Source: Prochlorococcus sp. AG-686-J21 | GTDB lineage: Bacteria > Cyanobacteriota > Cyanobacteriia > PCC-6307 > Cyanobiaceae | Assembly: GCA_003210285.1 (NCBI GenBank) | Contig: QCVS01000013.1 | Coordinates: forward strand, 1 to 48,553 | Length of the DNA stretch: 48,553 nt | Reading direction: 5' to 3' | Program-made: the position numbers and the translations under genes | In this document: piece after piece, positions 30,126-38,743 of the stretch | Numbering within the stretch: the first letter of the stretch is position 1 | Layout of the letters: every line of letters begins with the position of its first letter | Notes under the pieces: generated by a model | Told to the model about the DNA's origin: nothing | Database searches by the model: none | What the model saw: only the letters and a program-made list of their open reading frames with translations

Positions 30126-30178
30126 ATTAAATATTAAGGTTTGGTTTATAAATTTTATTGGGAATTTATGTGATTGAT

Positions 30179-30856
30179 TTAAAATCCTTTATATAACTTT
30201 AAATAATAAATAATTTCTGATAACTCATTAATTTTTTGAATCTTTTCTTGGTTAAATTCATTTATTAATTTATTTAGTATCTCAATATCTTTGGAAAAAA
30301 ACATTAAATTACATTCCGCTTTTAGGCCTGAGATAGATCCTGCATATGAGTCTTCTATAACCCATGATTTCCTTGGATCTACATCCAATATTTTTAATGC
30401 TCTCAAATAGGGATCAGGTGAAGGCTTGCCATTAGAAATAAATTTATCATCTCCAAGAATCTTTGTCTTGAATAAATTCAACCAAGGATTGACTGAGCTT
30501 TTAATTTTAAAACTTTCACTACTACTACTTGTTACTAAAGCAATGGGTAATTTGGTATTTATACAAAATTTGATTAATTCTATGGCGCCTTTAAAAGGTT
30601 TTGCTTTAGTAAGCACTTTATCTACTTTTAATTTTTGAGTAATGAGTAATTCTTCTATTGGTCTTTCTATATTTATCCATTTAAGGACTTTTTTTGCGCA
30701 ATCTATTCTTCTTCTTCCCTTTAATTCTAATAATTTATCTTTTGATAAATAGTGATTATATTCTTTTGCGGTTTCACTCCAAGCATTAGCTAGTAATGGC
30801 TCTGTATCTAATAACACACCATCTAAATCAAAAAGAATTGCTTCTGGGAATTCCAT
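30179..30856 (-). CDS. HAD-superfamily phosphatase (225 aa)
   Basis: ATG at 30856. Motif I LFDLDGVLLDTEP holds the nucleophile and acid/base aspartates, motif II is ALVTSSSSES, motif III lysine is in FISNGKPSPDPYL, and motif IV is WVIEDSYAGSISG. The helical cap between motifs I and II makes it the phosphoglycolate phosphatase/beta-phosphoglucomutase-like subclass I. Substrate is not readable from sequence. Sits 53 bp from the SRAP gene on the same strand. Confidence 0.9.
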   Translation of the reverse strand: MEFPEAILFDLDGVLLDTEPLLANAWSETAKEYNHYLSKDKLLELKGRRRIDCAKKVLKWINIERPIEELLITQKLKVDKVLTKAKPFKGAIELIKFCINTKLPIALVTSSSSESFKIKSSVNPWLNLFKTKILGDDKFISNGKPSPDPYLRALKILDVDPRKSWVIEDSYAGSISGLKAECNLMFFSKDIEILNKLINEFNQEKIQKINELSEIIYYLKLYKGF

Positions 30857-30969
30857 CTTTGTAGAAATATTTTTAAATAAACTTTTATTTAATATAGTCT
30901 TAATTTTTATTTCGGTATTTAATTACTTTTTGTCTTTCAATAATACTGTTTTGTAAATTTGGATTATTT

Positions 30970-31101
30970 TTATAAGCCGCGAACGTATCTTTTAGTCGTT
31001 ACTGATTGCTTACGTGGCTTTACTAATATTGGCATAATAATAACTCCGGCAGTAAAAACACATATTGGAGCAACAACCATGAGTATAGATTCTAGAGACA
31101 T
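30970..31101 (-). CDS. single-helix membrane protein (43 aa)
   Basis: ATG at 31101. SLES is followed by a long helix (ILMVVAPICVFTAGVIIMPI) and a basic tail (VKPRKQSVTTKRYVRGL). Size and the helix-plus-basic-tail plan resemble small photosystem subunits; identity is not certain. Confidence 0.6.
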   Translation of the reverse strand: MSLESILMVVAPICVFTAGVIIMPILVKPRKQSVTTKRYVRGL

Positions 31102-31293
31102 TAATTTATTTACAAATTTATCTTACAAATAGCAGTAATTATTTTTTTAGTCATGCGTATTTATATCTAATAAGACCATATCTTTACAACTTTATATATT
31201 GTTAAGCAAAAGCGAAAAAAAGATTAAATATGAGAAGTTTTTTAGATTTATATCTTAAATAACACCTAAATAATTTAATTAAGGGAGGATTTT

Positions 31294-31446
31294 ATGAATG
31301 AAGATAAAAAATGGATGTTAATGACTTACTACTGCCCAACTCATGGTGATTCAGGAAAAGTTGAACCTATACAAGTGACAAGGCAAGAAATTTCTAATAA
31401 CCTATATGATAAGACTAAATCTAATAAAGGAAATTTAATCACCTAA
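31294..31446 (+). CDS. small hypothetical protein (50 aa)
   Basis: ATG at 31294 with an excellent Shine-Dalgarno (GGGAGG, seven bases upstream). The product has WMLMTYYCPTHGDSGKVEPI and then TRQEISNNLYDKTKSNK. Soluble, one cysteine next to histidine. The ribosome-binding site is the strongest argument that it is expressed. Confidence 0.65.
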   Translation: MNEDKKWMLMTYYCPTHGDSGKVEPIQVTRQEISNNLYDKTKSNKGNLIT

Positions 31447-31740
31447 ATTTTAAAAACAGGTAAGCAAAGCTAGGCAGGGAAAAGTTTAATACTAACAATA
31501 GAATTTAATTACAAAAACGTCCAACCTGCTTTAGTAGGCCATAGTGTGAATCAAACCAAAGAAAGGGGGCTTGAACGATTTTAGGAAGCTGCATTACGTT
31601 TAAGATTTATTTTAATGGCAAATTATTTGTTTATTGCAAAGTAATTAATAACAAATTTAAAAAGTTAACCTTTGAAGGTTAAAGCTACTCCCGTAAATAA
31701 ATTTAAGATCTTAAGTTTCACGAAACAAAAAATTAAATTT

Positions 31741-32622
31741 TTAATTTTTCTGTGATAATTTATAAGACTCAATTATTTCCCATGCTTCTATAGCTGTATC
31801 AGCATATTTAAAAATTTTTAAATCTTTTTCGGTAATAAGTCCAAAATCAGCAAGGAATTCAAAATTAATTAAATTATTCCAATATTTTCTGCCAAATAAA
31901 ATTATTGGAATTTCACTTTTCATTCCTGTTTGACGAAGAGTTAATAATTCAAATAATTCGTCTAGTGTCCCGAACCCCCCAGGAAAAAAAACAGCAGCAA
32001 CAGAGCGCATTACAAAGTGAATTTTGCGTAATGCAAAATAATTAAATTTAAAACAAAGTCCAGGCGTTATGAAAGAATTTGGGAATTGTTCATTCGGTAA
32101 CTGTATGTTTAAACCAATAGACTTGCAGTCTGCTTCAAAAGCGCCTCTATTAGCCGCCTCCATAATTCCTGGGCCTCCTCCAGTAACGATCACATGAGAA
32201 TTGCATTTATCATCTTGATTATTTATTGAAGCTAGTTTTGAAAATTCTTTTGCGGAGTCATAGTAATGACTCATGGAGAGTAAATTTTTTAACTTTTTAA
32301 ATTCATTTTTTAATTTAATAGATTGAGGAGATTTTTCTAATAAGTTTTTTACTTCATCGACTTTGCTCTGAGCTGATGAGTCTTCGACAATTTTTGCACC
32401 TCCAAAAACGATAATAGTTGAGAGAATATTTTGTTCTTCTAGTACTAATTCAGGCTTAGTTATTTCTAGTAGCATTCTTACACCTCGCATTTCGTCACTT
32501 CTAATCAAATTAAGATCTTCCTGTGCAAGTTTGTAGGAATTTGAATCAAGTATTAAATTTAGATTTTTTTCTCTCGTATCATTATTATTGAGCTTTTTAA
32601 AGTCGTTTATATTCTTAATCAT
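31741..32622 (-). CDS. LOG-family (lysine-decarboxylase-like) protein (293 aa)
   Basis: ATG at 32622. The LOG fold signatures are clear: IIVFGGAKI, VIVTGGGPGIMEAANRGA and FFPGGFGTLDELFELLTLRQ (the PGG-x-GT-x-x-E motif). These enzymes hydrolyse nucleoside 5'-monophosphates to base and ribose phosphate; plant members make active cytokinins. The N-terminal 65 residues are an extra charged region also seen in cyanobacterial relatives. Confidence 0.9.
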   Translation of the reverse strand: MIKNINDFKKLNNNDTREKNLNLILDSNSYKLAQEDLNLIRSDEMRGVRMLLEITKPELVLEEQNILSTIIVFGGAKIVEDSSAQSKVDEVKNLLEKSPQSIKLKNEFKKLKNLLSMSHYYDSAKEFSKLASINNQDDKCNSHVIVTGGGPGIMEAANRGAFEADCKSIGLNIQLPNEQFPNSFITPGLCFKFNYFALRKIHFVMRSVAAVFFPGGFGTLDELFELLTLRQTGMKSEIPIILFGRKYWNNLINFEFLADFGLITEKDLKIFKYADTAIEAWEIIESYKLSQKN

Positions 32623-32710
32623 AGATTCAAGTAAAAAAGATTTTTTTAAAGAGAATTGATCTTTTTAATAATTGTTGATTAAAAGAAATGAAATATATTT
32701 TTTCCTGTAT

Positions 32711-32860
32711 TTATTCATCTAAATCGCATGTCAATTCACATTGATTCAGTTCAGCAGCCGAAATTCTATCCAAAATTCTTAACATATCAATTTCAGAAAG
32801 ATCTCCATTAGAGTTCCACTTTAGTGTTGTTTTTCTTTGAAGAGAATATTTTCTATTCAT
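32711..32860 (-). CDS. small acidic protein (49 aa)
   Basis: ATG at 32860 overlaps the stop of the upstream gene and follows GGGAGG at a spacing of seven bases. Basic start (NRKYSLQRKTTLKWNSNG) and acidic, helical end (EIDMLRILDRISAAELNQ, CELTCDLDE). A CxxxC sits near the C-terminus. It is translated together with the twin-CxxxC protein 32853-33011. Confidence 0.65.
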   Translation of the reverse strand: MNRKYSLQRKTTLKWNSNGDLSEIDMLRILDRISAAELNQCELTCDLDE

Positions 32861-33011
32861 TTTTATTTCCTCCCTTAAGATGAATTTCTACACATCGGGT
32901 AACACATTCTTGATGTCCATCAACAATGCTGCATTCACTAATGCATTCAAAATAAGAATCTATAGTATCTTTTGCTGTTATTTGATTCGAAGAAAAAAAC
33001 AACTCATCCAT
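32853..33011 (-). CDS. twin CX3C small protein (52 aa)
   Basis: ATG at 33011. The central YFECISECSIVDGHQECVTR has two C-x3-C pairs (with the final C in RCVEIHLK) separated by nine residues, the pattern that folds as a helical hairpin held by two disulfides or a metal. The gene end carries the GGGAGG that serves the next gene. Redox or metal role is inference. Confidence 0.65.
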   Translation of the reverse strand: MDELFFSSNQITAKDTIDSYFECISECSIVDGHQECVTRCVEIHLKGGNKNE

Positions 33012-33229
33012 AATTTTTATCCCTTAATTTGGAATGAGATATAGCATGACTTTAAAAAGTAATTTTTGCTTTGTTAAGAAAATTTGGATAAATAAGTATT
33101 AGTTACTAGCCTTAAGTTTTGATTTTATAAAAGGGTTAAGAATTAGAATCTTACTTCTTTTATTAGATCTAATAAATACTTAAAAACTTAATAATTTAAT
33201 CTTATTAATTTTAATTTTTCCCTTTAAAG

Positions 33230-33436
33230 TTAATTCTTTTGTATCTTCTCTGCTTTAGATTTATAACTATCTGGGTCCCAATCTTTTTGGATATCTTTTA
33301 TGAAATCAAAAATAAATTCATTAGGACATTCAAGTTCTCTGTGAAGATCATTTAACTTTTGATTTATATATTTCTTAGTGAATGAAATTAACCTATCTTT
33401 TTGATAATTTGTGGGTTTCCATTTTTGATTGTTCAT
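33230..33436 (-). CDS. small hypothetical protein (68 aa)
   Basis: ATG at 33436. Charged and helical: NNQKWKPTNYQKDRLISFTK, INQKLNDLHRELECPNEFIF, DFIKDIQKDWDPDSYKSKAE. The plan resembles the protein at 39718-39888 (hydrophobic residues around CPEE/CPNE and a terminal IKDIQKDWD versus IFISKQWDN), so the two may be relatives. Soluble. Confidence 0.65.
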   Translation of the reverse strand: MNNQKWKPTNYQKDRLISFTKKYINQKLNDLHRELECPNEFIFDFIKDIQKDWDPDSYKSKAEKIQKN

Positions 33437-33480
33437 ATAAATTATTCCTTATTTACTGATTCTTATATTCTTATTATTTA

Positions 33481-33524
33481 TATTAAAAAGTAAATCAGTC
33501 TTTATGCTGATTTACTTTTTAATA
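33481..33524. repeat. 18-bp perfect inverted repeat
   Basis: Arms 33481-33498 and 33507-33524 are perfect complements with an eight-base loop; the arm contains AAAAAGTAAATCAG. The two neighbouring genes start on either side and read away from it, so a terminator has nothing to end unless an unseen RNA is present. A divergent operator is the alternative. Confidence 0.65.
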
Positions 33525-33576
33525 ATTTAGTTAGATGATAACAATGTACTTTTTAGATTTTGAAATGAGATCAATT

Positions 33577-33717
33577 ATGAATTGGCTTTCTAAAATGTTA
33601 GAAAGCATGGCAAATGCTTTCGTTCATCCTGTTAAAAATGATTTACCCCCATCTATTGGAGCTCATGCTTACAGTAGCATTCCTATAAAGAGGAAATTGC
33701 GAAGAAGATTCAGCTAG
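33577..33717 (+). CDS. small basic hypothetical protein (46 aa)
   Basis: ATG at 33577 is chosen because the protein then begins NWLSKMLESMANAFVHPVKN; starts at 33535 or 33544 add an odd leader. An amphipathic helix is followed by DLPPSIGAHAYSSIPIKRK and a very basic end (LRRRFS). Unknown, but the pattern helix, PP-x-IG-x-HAY, basic tail looks conserved in character. Confidence 0.6.
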   Translation: MNWLSKMLESMANAFVHPVKNDLPPSIGAHAYSSIPIKRKLRRRFS

Positions 33718-33720
33718 TGT

Positions 33721-34827
33721 CTACTTAATTGGAATTAGATTCTCGTTCTTGCTATCCCAAATAATATATTTAAAACAATTTGGGAAATCACTTAATTTGA
33801 GAAATTTTGATTTTTGAAGTAAATGTATATTTGCTTTATGACAAGCTCTTAAATTGTAATTAGGAATTCTTTCTGATAGATGATGAATGCTGTGGAACGA
33901 GATATCAGCTAAAAACCAATTTAACCAATTTGGGATATCTAAATTGCTACTACCAAAAATAGCACCTTCAACAATGTCCCAGTTTTTTGCACTACTTGCA
34001 TATGCATTTTCATAATTATGTTGTATAAAAAAGATGCATATGAAAATTGCTGCTGAAAAAGTTAATATTAGTGAATAAAAAGTTAAGAAAAACATGGCGC
34101 CTAACCATTTACACATAATTATCCATCCACTTATTACCAAAATATTGTTAGCTATTAGATCAAATAATTCATCAAAATTATCTCCATAATCAGAGAAAGG
34201 GGGCTTTATTCTCGATTGAATCTTTAGAAGTTCTGAATAATCTCTTTTTTTAATTTTGATAAAACTTTCTTTGATTAAAGACTTTATAAAATTGAAGATA
34301 ATTATAACTAAACCTAATCTAGCTTTTATAACCAAATAAAAGAACCCACCGGGTAAAAGCATTAACCAATGTCTACTTATCTTATAAATAATTTTTTCTC
34401 TTTTAGTAAGAGCCTTATAGTCATCTAGGCTTAAAACATCTACCGGACCTTTATAAATTTCCCAATTCCCATTATTTCTATGGTGGAAGGCATGGTCATT
34501 AGCCCAAGGTTTATGAGGTATCCCATTTAATAAACCCAGAAAAAAACCAAATAAGTTATTCAAAGAACGTTTTTCAAATAAGGAATTATGTCCACAATCA
34601 TGCATTAATGAGAAAGTTCTAGAAGATAAAAGTGTAAGAAAAAAAAGAATGGGAATCAATAAAAAATATTTTGTAATTGGTAAAAGAGGAGAATATACAA
34701 TCTTATGGACAAAAAACCATAGAGAAATTATTGGTATAAGAGTTGTTATTAACTGGTAAAGCGCTTTGAAATTATTCCTTTTTAAAAATGGCTTAAGTAT
34801 AAAATCAGATCTCTTGATTTTATTCAT
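33721..34827 (-). CDS. membrane fatty-acid desaturase (368 aa)
   Basis: ATG at 34827. Histidine boxes: HDCGHNS (about residue 76), HAFHHRNNGNW (about 112) and HSIHH (about 308), with HNYENAYAS upstream of box 3. At least four membrane helices. This is the desaturase/hydroxylase superfamily, a paralogue of the gene at 27889-29067 with weak likeness. Substrate acyl chain or carotenoid cannot be read from sequence. Confidence 0.88.
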   Translation of the reverse strand: MNKIKRSDFILKPFLKRNNFKALYQLITTLIPIISLWFFVHKIVYSPLLPITKYFLLIPILFFLTLLSSRTFSLMHDCGHNSLFEKRSLNNLFGFFLGLLNGIPHKPWANDHAFHHRNNGNWEIYKGPVDVLSLDDYKALTKREKIIYKISRHWLMLLPGGFFYLVIKARLGLVIIIFNFIKSLIKESFIKIKKRDYSELLKIQSRIKPPFSDYGDNFDELFDLIANNILVISGWIIMCKWLGAMFFLTFYSLILTFSAAIFICIFFIQHNYENAYASSAKNWDIVEGAIFGSSNLDIPNWLNWFLADISFHSIHHLSERIPNYNLRACHKANIHLLQKSKFLKLSDFPNCFKYIIWDSKNENLIPIK

Positions 34828-34941
34828 ATAAATTTTTCTTTAAAGTCTTTTTATTAGGATAGTCGAGTTATAAATAATCGTGGTAATATTTTTAATTTGA
34901 AGATATACGAAAACTATAGATATAACTTTGTTCTGCATTCA

Positions 34942-35949
34942 TTAGATTGAAATTTGTTTTAAAGAATTACCCATATCTATTAAAGTTTTTTCCAATGAAA
35001 TTGGTTCCCAATTAAATATAGAAATAGTTTCTGTAATATCAGCGCCGTAAGATCCTCTATTAACCATGGCAGCCATACTTTTCATCTCTTTATTAAATGG
35101 TGCCAGAGAATTTATAACTTTTGTAGGAATAAAGTTTTGAGGCGCTTTTTTATAGCCATTTTTTCTTAAAATATTAGAAATTTCCATAATATTGATTCCT
35201 TGAGGAGAAGTCGCAATTATTCTTTTATTATCACTTTGGTTTTTCCTAAGAGACTCGACATGTAATTTGGCGACATCTCTTACATCTACGACCGTAAAAT
35301 AAGCATCAGGTAGTGCTGGGAATTTGCCATTAATCATTTTTGAAAGAAGTTCTGCTGAAGCGCCATCAATATCATCACTCAGAAGTGGACCGAAAACCAT
35401 TCCAGGGTGAATAGTTGTCATTGAAAAAGAATGTTCTTTGTCACTATGAATAAAATCCCAGGCAGCTTTCTCTGCAATTGTTTTACTTTTTACATACGCA
35501 CCAACGTTTTTTGTTGTATCTGTCCAGTCTTCAGGGGAGCATAACTGCTTATTATGGCCATAAGCAATTGAAGCCATGGAAGAAGTTAGAACAATCTTTT
35601 TAACCTTAGAGGAATTTTTCGATGCATTTAATGCCCTCAAAGTCCCCTCTAGTGCAGGATTAATAAGGAGAGATTCCTTTTTTGGCTCTTCGATAGTAAA
35701 AGGAGATGCAACATGGAGAAGATAATCACAATCAAAGGCTGCCTCATCCCATCCTTCATCATCTAGAAGGTCAAGTTTACAAAATTCAAGCTTATTATTT
35801 TCTGAATCTTTCTCAAGAGATTTCCTTACTTCATCTTCTCTATTCATATCTCTCAGAGATCCTTTAACAACATAGCCTTCTTTTAGGAGCTCATGTATGC
35901 AGTGAATAGCAATAAACCCAGAGGCTCCAGTAACTAAAACTTTTTCCAA
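34942..35949 (-). CDS. NAD(P)-dependent SDR, dihydroflavonol-reductase-like (335 aa)
   Basis: ATG at 35949. The nucleotide site VLVTGASGFIAIHCIHELLK, LLHVASPF, LTSSMASIAYG and the catalytic Y-x-x-x-K in GAYVKSKTIAEKAAW are complete, and FFP-like substrate elements (HPGMVFGPLL) follow. The extended SDR family closest in pattern is the dihydroflavonol-4-reductase/cinnamoyl reductase type, better known in eukaryotes. The true substrate is unknown. Composition matches neighbours. Confidence 0.92.
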   Translation of the reverse strand: MEKVLVTGASGFIAIHCIHELLKEGYVVKGSLRDMNREDEVRKSLEKDSENNKLEFCKLDLLDDEGWDEAAFDCDYLLHVASPFTIEEPKKESLLINPALEGTLRALNASKNSSKVKKIVLTSSMASIAYGHNKQLCSPEDWTDTTKNVGAYVKSKTIAEKAAWDFIHSDKEHSFSMTTIHPGMVFGPLLSDDIDGASAELLSKMINGKFPALPDAYFTVVDVRDVAKLHVESLRKNQSDNKRIIATSPQGINIMEISNILRKNGYKKAPQNFIPTKVINSLAPFNKEMKSMAAMVNRGSYGADITETISIFNWEPISLEKTLIDMGNSLKQISI

Positions 35950-36084
35950 AATAATATTATTTTATTGATACTTTTATTATGATCCATGAGTAGGTACAAA
36001 AAACGAAAGGATTTTCATTTATACGGTTTTTAAAATTATTTTTCAACAAAAAATTTTAATAATTTAAAATCAAGTAGAGATTTT

Positions 36085-36375
36085 TTAAGTATTATTTCTA
36101 CTGCCATTATGTCTATTGTTTCTTCTAGAACGATCTTTTTGCTCAGCCTTATTAACTCTAATTTCTCTACCCATCCACTCGACATCTTGCAAATCATCAA
36201 TAGCAGTTTTCTCTGAGCTTTCACTATTCATTTCAACAAAGCCAAAACCTCTTTTTCTACCTGAATCCCTCTCCAAGGGAATTGTACATTTTGTTACTTC
36301 ACCGTAAGTATTAAAAAGGTCTTTAAGGTCCTCCTCTTCAGTTTCCCAGGATAAATTCCCAATAAAAATAGTCAT
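36085..36375 (-). CDS. rbp: RRM RNA-binding protein (96 aa)
   Basis: ATG at 36375. RNP2 is IFIGNL (residues 3-8) and RNP1 is RKRGFGFVEM (about 40-49), giving one complete RRM. A short Arg/Asn tail (KDRSRRNNRHNGSRNN) follows, the layout of cyanobacterial Rbp proteins, which respond to cold and bind mRNA. The 150-bp leader upstream may be regulatory. Frames on other phases across it are artefacts. Confidence 0.95.
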   Translation of the reverse strand: MTIFIGNLSWETEEEDLKDLFNTYGEVTKCTIPLERDSGRKRGFGFVEMNSESSEKTAIDDLQDVEWMGREIRVNKAEQKDRSRRNNRHNGSRNNT

Positions 36376-36525
36376 AAATTAAAAAATATTTTGTAAAAGA
36401 TGCAATAATGAACCATATTAAATTAATATGAAATATTAACGTTTCATCTTTTTATTATTGTATATAAATATGTTTGATTTTGGAGTTAGTTTCTAATTGA
36501 ATTGTTTTTTTTTTGATATTAAACT

Positions 36526-36681
36526 CTAAAGAATAAATTCTTTAGACATTGTTCTTAATTGATCTAAATTTAATTTATTTAAATAATTTATTATTTCACT
36601 AGAACTTTCTCTCGATTTGAAATTTTGGCTTTCGTAAATTAAGCTATTCGAGATTAAATCTACTAGATGTTGTTTGTCCAT
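36526..36681 (-). CDS. small hypothetical protein (51 aa)
   Basis: ATG at 36681. All-helical and charged (DKQHLVDLISNSLIYESQNF, SSSEIINYLNKLNLDQLR, TMSKEFIL). Soluble. It lies between the TM-coil gene 36821-37051 and the RRM gene on the same strand. Unknown family. Confidence 0.6.
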   Translation of the reverse strand: MDKQHLVDLISNSLIYESQNFKSRESSSEIINYLNKLNLDQLRTMSKEFIL

Positions 36682-36820
36682 GCCTTCTTATAATCCATAT
36701 TTTTATATTAAAAACTAAAAATCTTGAATTCCATACCTTATTACTATTGTTGTTATTACTATTTTTCTAATTTTGAAACTATTTATCTCTGAAAGTGGTA
36801 TCTGAATTCCTTTCTTAATT

Positions 36821-37051
36821 TTATAAATTTTTTAAATCTTGATCTATTTTTTGCAATCTTTCATTTAGTTCTTGCTTCTCTTTTAATAAAGATTTTTTCT
36901 TTTGTTGGAGTTCCTTATTAAAAGGTGAATTAAAGTATTTTTGGTAAGCCAGAAAAAATACTGCTAAAGCTACTACAATACCAAGTGCTCCAATTATTAA
37001 TAGAGGGGATGATGGGAAATCGTAAAATGGTACTGAAAGCATTTGTTCCAT
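36821..37051 (-). CDS. membrane-anchored coiled-coil protein (76 aa)
   Basis: ATG at 37051. One helix (LLIIGALGIVVALAVFFLAY) precedes a 40-residue Lys/Glu/Gln coiled coil (NKELQQKKKSLLKEKQELNE, RLQKIDQDLKNL) with clear leucine heptads. The N-terminal VPFYDFPSSP is Pro-rich. It may organise a membrane complex. Unknown. Confidence 0.7.
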   Translation of the reverse strand: MEQMLSVPFYDFPSSPLLIIGALGIVVALAVFFLAYQKYFNSPFNKELQQKKKSLLKEKQELNERLQKIDQDLKNL

Positions 37052-37237
37052 AAATTTTAATCTTAGCTTTTTTTTGATTTAAATAATATAAGATAAATAC
37101 CTAATATTTTACTTATCTATTTTTTGATTTTAATAGAAGAGTCTTTTTAATAATCCTTCAAAATATAAATATGAGTAATTGTACAGGTGCCAAATGGAGA
37201 ATGACCAATAATTATTAATGTAGTTAATTTACTTTTA

Positions 37238-37567
37238 ATGAAGAAAATCGTTAGAGAAGAGAATAATATTGAATCTGAATTATGGTTTAATTGGTTGACT
37301 AGAAAATTAAATGCTTATGAGGCTTTTAAAGACTTTGCTTCAGGTCAAAAGCCTGAAGATGTAGCAGAGGATTTTGTTGCAATTAATAGTTTAGGAATAT
37401 CAGATATTTTTGATAAATTTGATGAAGAAGATAAAGATACACTTGATCAATTTCAAAAGTTAACTGAATGTGAATGGCATGTATTCAGAATTCTAAAAAA
37501 ACAATTAGAGTTTAGAAATAAAGTAACTTTTGTAGATTTTAAAAAAAGTAAAAAAGTAAAAAAGTAA
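37238..37567 (+). CDS. hypothetical protein ending in an octanucleotide repeat (109 aa)
   Basis: ATG at 37238. Acidic helical protein (SELWFNWLTRKLNAYEAFKD, GQKPEDVAEDFVAINSLGIS, DKFDEEDKDTLDQFQKLTEC), soluble. The last eight residues (KKSKKVKK) and the stop are encoded by GTAAAAAA repeats, period eight, at 37548-37578. Because eight is not a multiple of three, changes in copy number move the stop and the tail. Unknown family. Confidence 0.65.
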   Translation: MKKIVREENNIESELWFNWLTRKLNAYEAFKDFASGQKPEDVAEDFVAINSLGISDIFDKFDEEDKDTLDQFQKLTECEWHVFRILKKQLEFRNKVTFVDFKKSKKVKK

Positions 37568-37578
37568 AAAAGTAAAAT
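37548..37578 (+). repeat. GTAAAAAA octanucleotide tandem repeat
   Basis: G residues fall at 37548, 37556, 37564 and 37572, giving about four copies of GTAAAAAA. The stop codon of 37238-37567 lies inside. Such runs are prone to slippage. Confidence 0.8.
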
Positions 37579-37713
37579 ACCTAAAAGTAAGCTTTACAAA
37601 ACCGTTGAAATTTTTAGTACGGTTTAAAGAACATCATTGTTCGGTTTAAGCCATGAAAATTAGGCTCAATGTAGATAATTTTTTCATTAGGTTGTAAATA
37701 ATTAATAGACATT

Positions 37714-37845
37714 ATGAAAAATTTGATTACCTCTTTCTCTATTCTTAGCCTTAAAAAGAATTTGAATAAAAATTTAAAAGAGAATAGTTTGAACAATAAA
37801 AATAATTTAGTTCATTACAGGAGAGATTTAGACTCTCTAGGTTGA
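37714..37845 (+). CDS. small basic hypothetical protein (43 aa)
   Basis: ATG at 37714. Starts KNLITSFSILSLKKNLNKNL and ends NNKNNLVHYRRDLDSLG. Soluble, Asn/Lys-rich. An antisense open frame across it is less protein-like. The gap before it holds an AAACCG/CGGTTT stem (37599-37604 and 37620-37625). Confidence 0.5.
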   Translation: MKNLITSFSILSLKKNLNKNLKENSLNNKNNLVHYRRDLDSLG

Positions 37846-37855
37846 TAATCAAAAT

Positions 37856-38191
37856 TTAAATTAATTTTGACTTCCCCTGCCCAGATTTACCAAACCCAAG
37901 CCAAATAAACCATACCATCCAACCAAATACTGGTATTAAATTTATAAATATCCACTCCCAATTCTTTCCAAAGTCCCTTAATCTTCGAACATCAATAGCA
38001 ATTTGAGGGACTATGCAAACTATTCCATAAATATTAAATCCAAATGTCCTTAAAAATGTTGGGATAGTAAAAACAGATATAATTATGTTTACTAATTGAA
38101 CACGACACCAATCAGATCTCGTAGTTTTGCTTTTAAAGTTTGTAGCTTCAAGCCAAAATTCTTGATATGCATTCAAAAAATTTTTATACAT
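37856..38191 (-). CDS. DUF805 membrane protein (111 aa)
   Basis: ATG at 38191. The pattern YQEFWLEATNFKSKTTRSDW, four hydrophobic segments, and IAIDVRRLRDFGKNWEWIFI then LIPVFGWMVWFIWLG matches DUF805, in which RRL-x-D-x-G and a final IP-x-x-G are conserved. A small integral membrane family of unknown role. The C-terminus GFGKSGQGKSKLI is basic. Confidence 0.85.
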   Translation of the reverse strand: MYKNFLNAYQEFWLEATNFKSKTTRSDWCRVQLVNIIISVFTIPTFLRTFGFNIYGIVCIVPQIAIDVRRLRDFGKNWEWIFINLIPVFGWMVWFIWLGFGKSGQGKSKLI

Positions 38192-38273
38192 AAGCGCTTA
38201 ATTTAATCATTTATTAAATAAACATTATTATTCAAAGGGTATTCGCTTAGGAAAATTAATTTATGCCTTTAAT

Positions 38274-38432
38274 TTAAATAGGATCGAATAAATTTACGTT
38301 GTTTTTAATTATTTTTTGATTTTGATTTGGTAATGTACAAAAGCCGTCCTTACAAATAATATTTTCTTTTTCAATTTTCAATGACTGAGGAAGAGTATCA
38401 TCTTTTGAATTGTTCGAAGATTCAATTTGCAT
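38274..38432 (-). CDS. small protein with CKDGFC motif (52 aa)
   Basis: ATG at 38432. SSNNSKDDTLPQSLKIEKEN leads to IICKDGFCTLPNQNQK and ends NLFDPI. The C-x4-C could form a disulfide or bind metal. Soluble. No family is recognised. Confidence 0.6.
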   Translation of the reverse strand: MQIESSNNSKDDTLPQSLKIEKENIICKDGFCTLPNQNQKIIKNNVNLFDPI

Positions 38433-38513
38433 TTATATAAAATTAATAGAAACATTATTAAATTAATAACTAAATTTATTTGTATAGGCAACAAAATTAA
38501 TAATAATTATCTT

Positions 38514-38612
38514 TTACTTCTTTTTTTGATTTGGAAGGTCTCTCCAAAATAGAGCCATGACATAAATAAATAAAGAAATAGAAAAAATATAAAGTAGAGA
38601 ATTAAGATGCAT
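38514..38612 (-). CDS. single-helix membrane protein (32 aa)
   Basis: ATG at 38612. HLNSLLYIFSISLFIYVMAL is one helix, followed by FWRDLPNQKKK, a basic tail. Shape as other small membrane proteins here. Unknown. Confidence 0.55.
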   Translation of the reverse strand: MHLNSLLYIFSISLFIYVMALFWRDLPNQKKK

Positions 38613-38743
38613 TTTGAACTTTCGTTAGAGTAAATTTATTAAAACAAAATATTAATCCAATTAATAAGTAATTTCTATTTAACTTAAATTATATTTAAAA
38701 CATTATTTATAGTTTTCTTCTAATTTATAAAATTTACATAACG

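Noticed and set aside
37614-37796. Minus-strand 60-codon frame
   Set aside because: Overlaps the more protein-like plus-strand gene 37714-37845 and starts in a Phe/Lys-rich low-complexity run.
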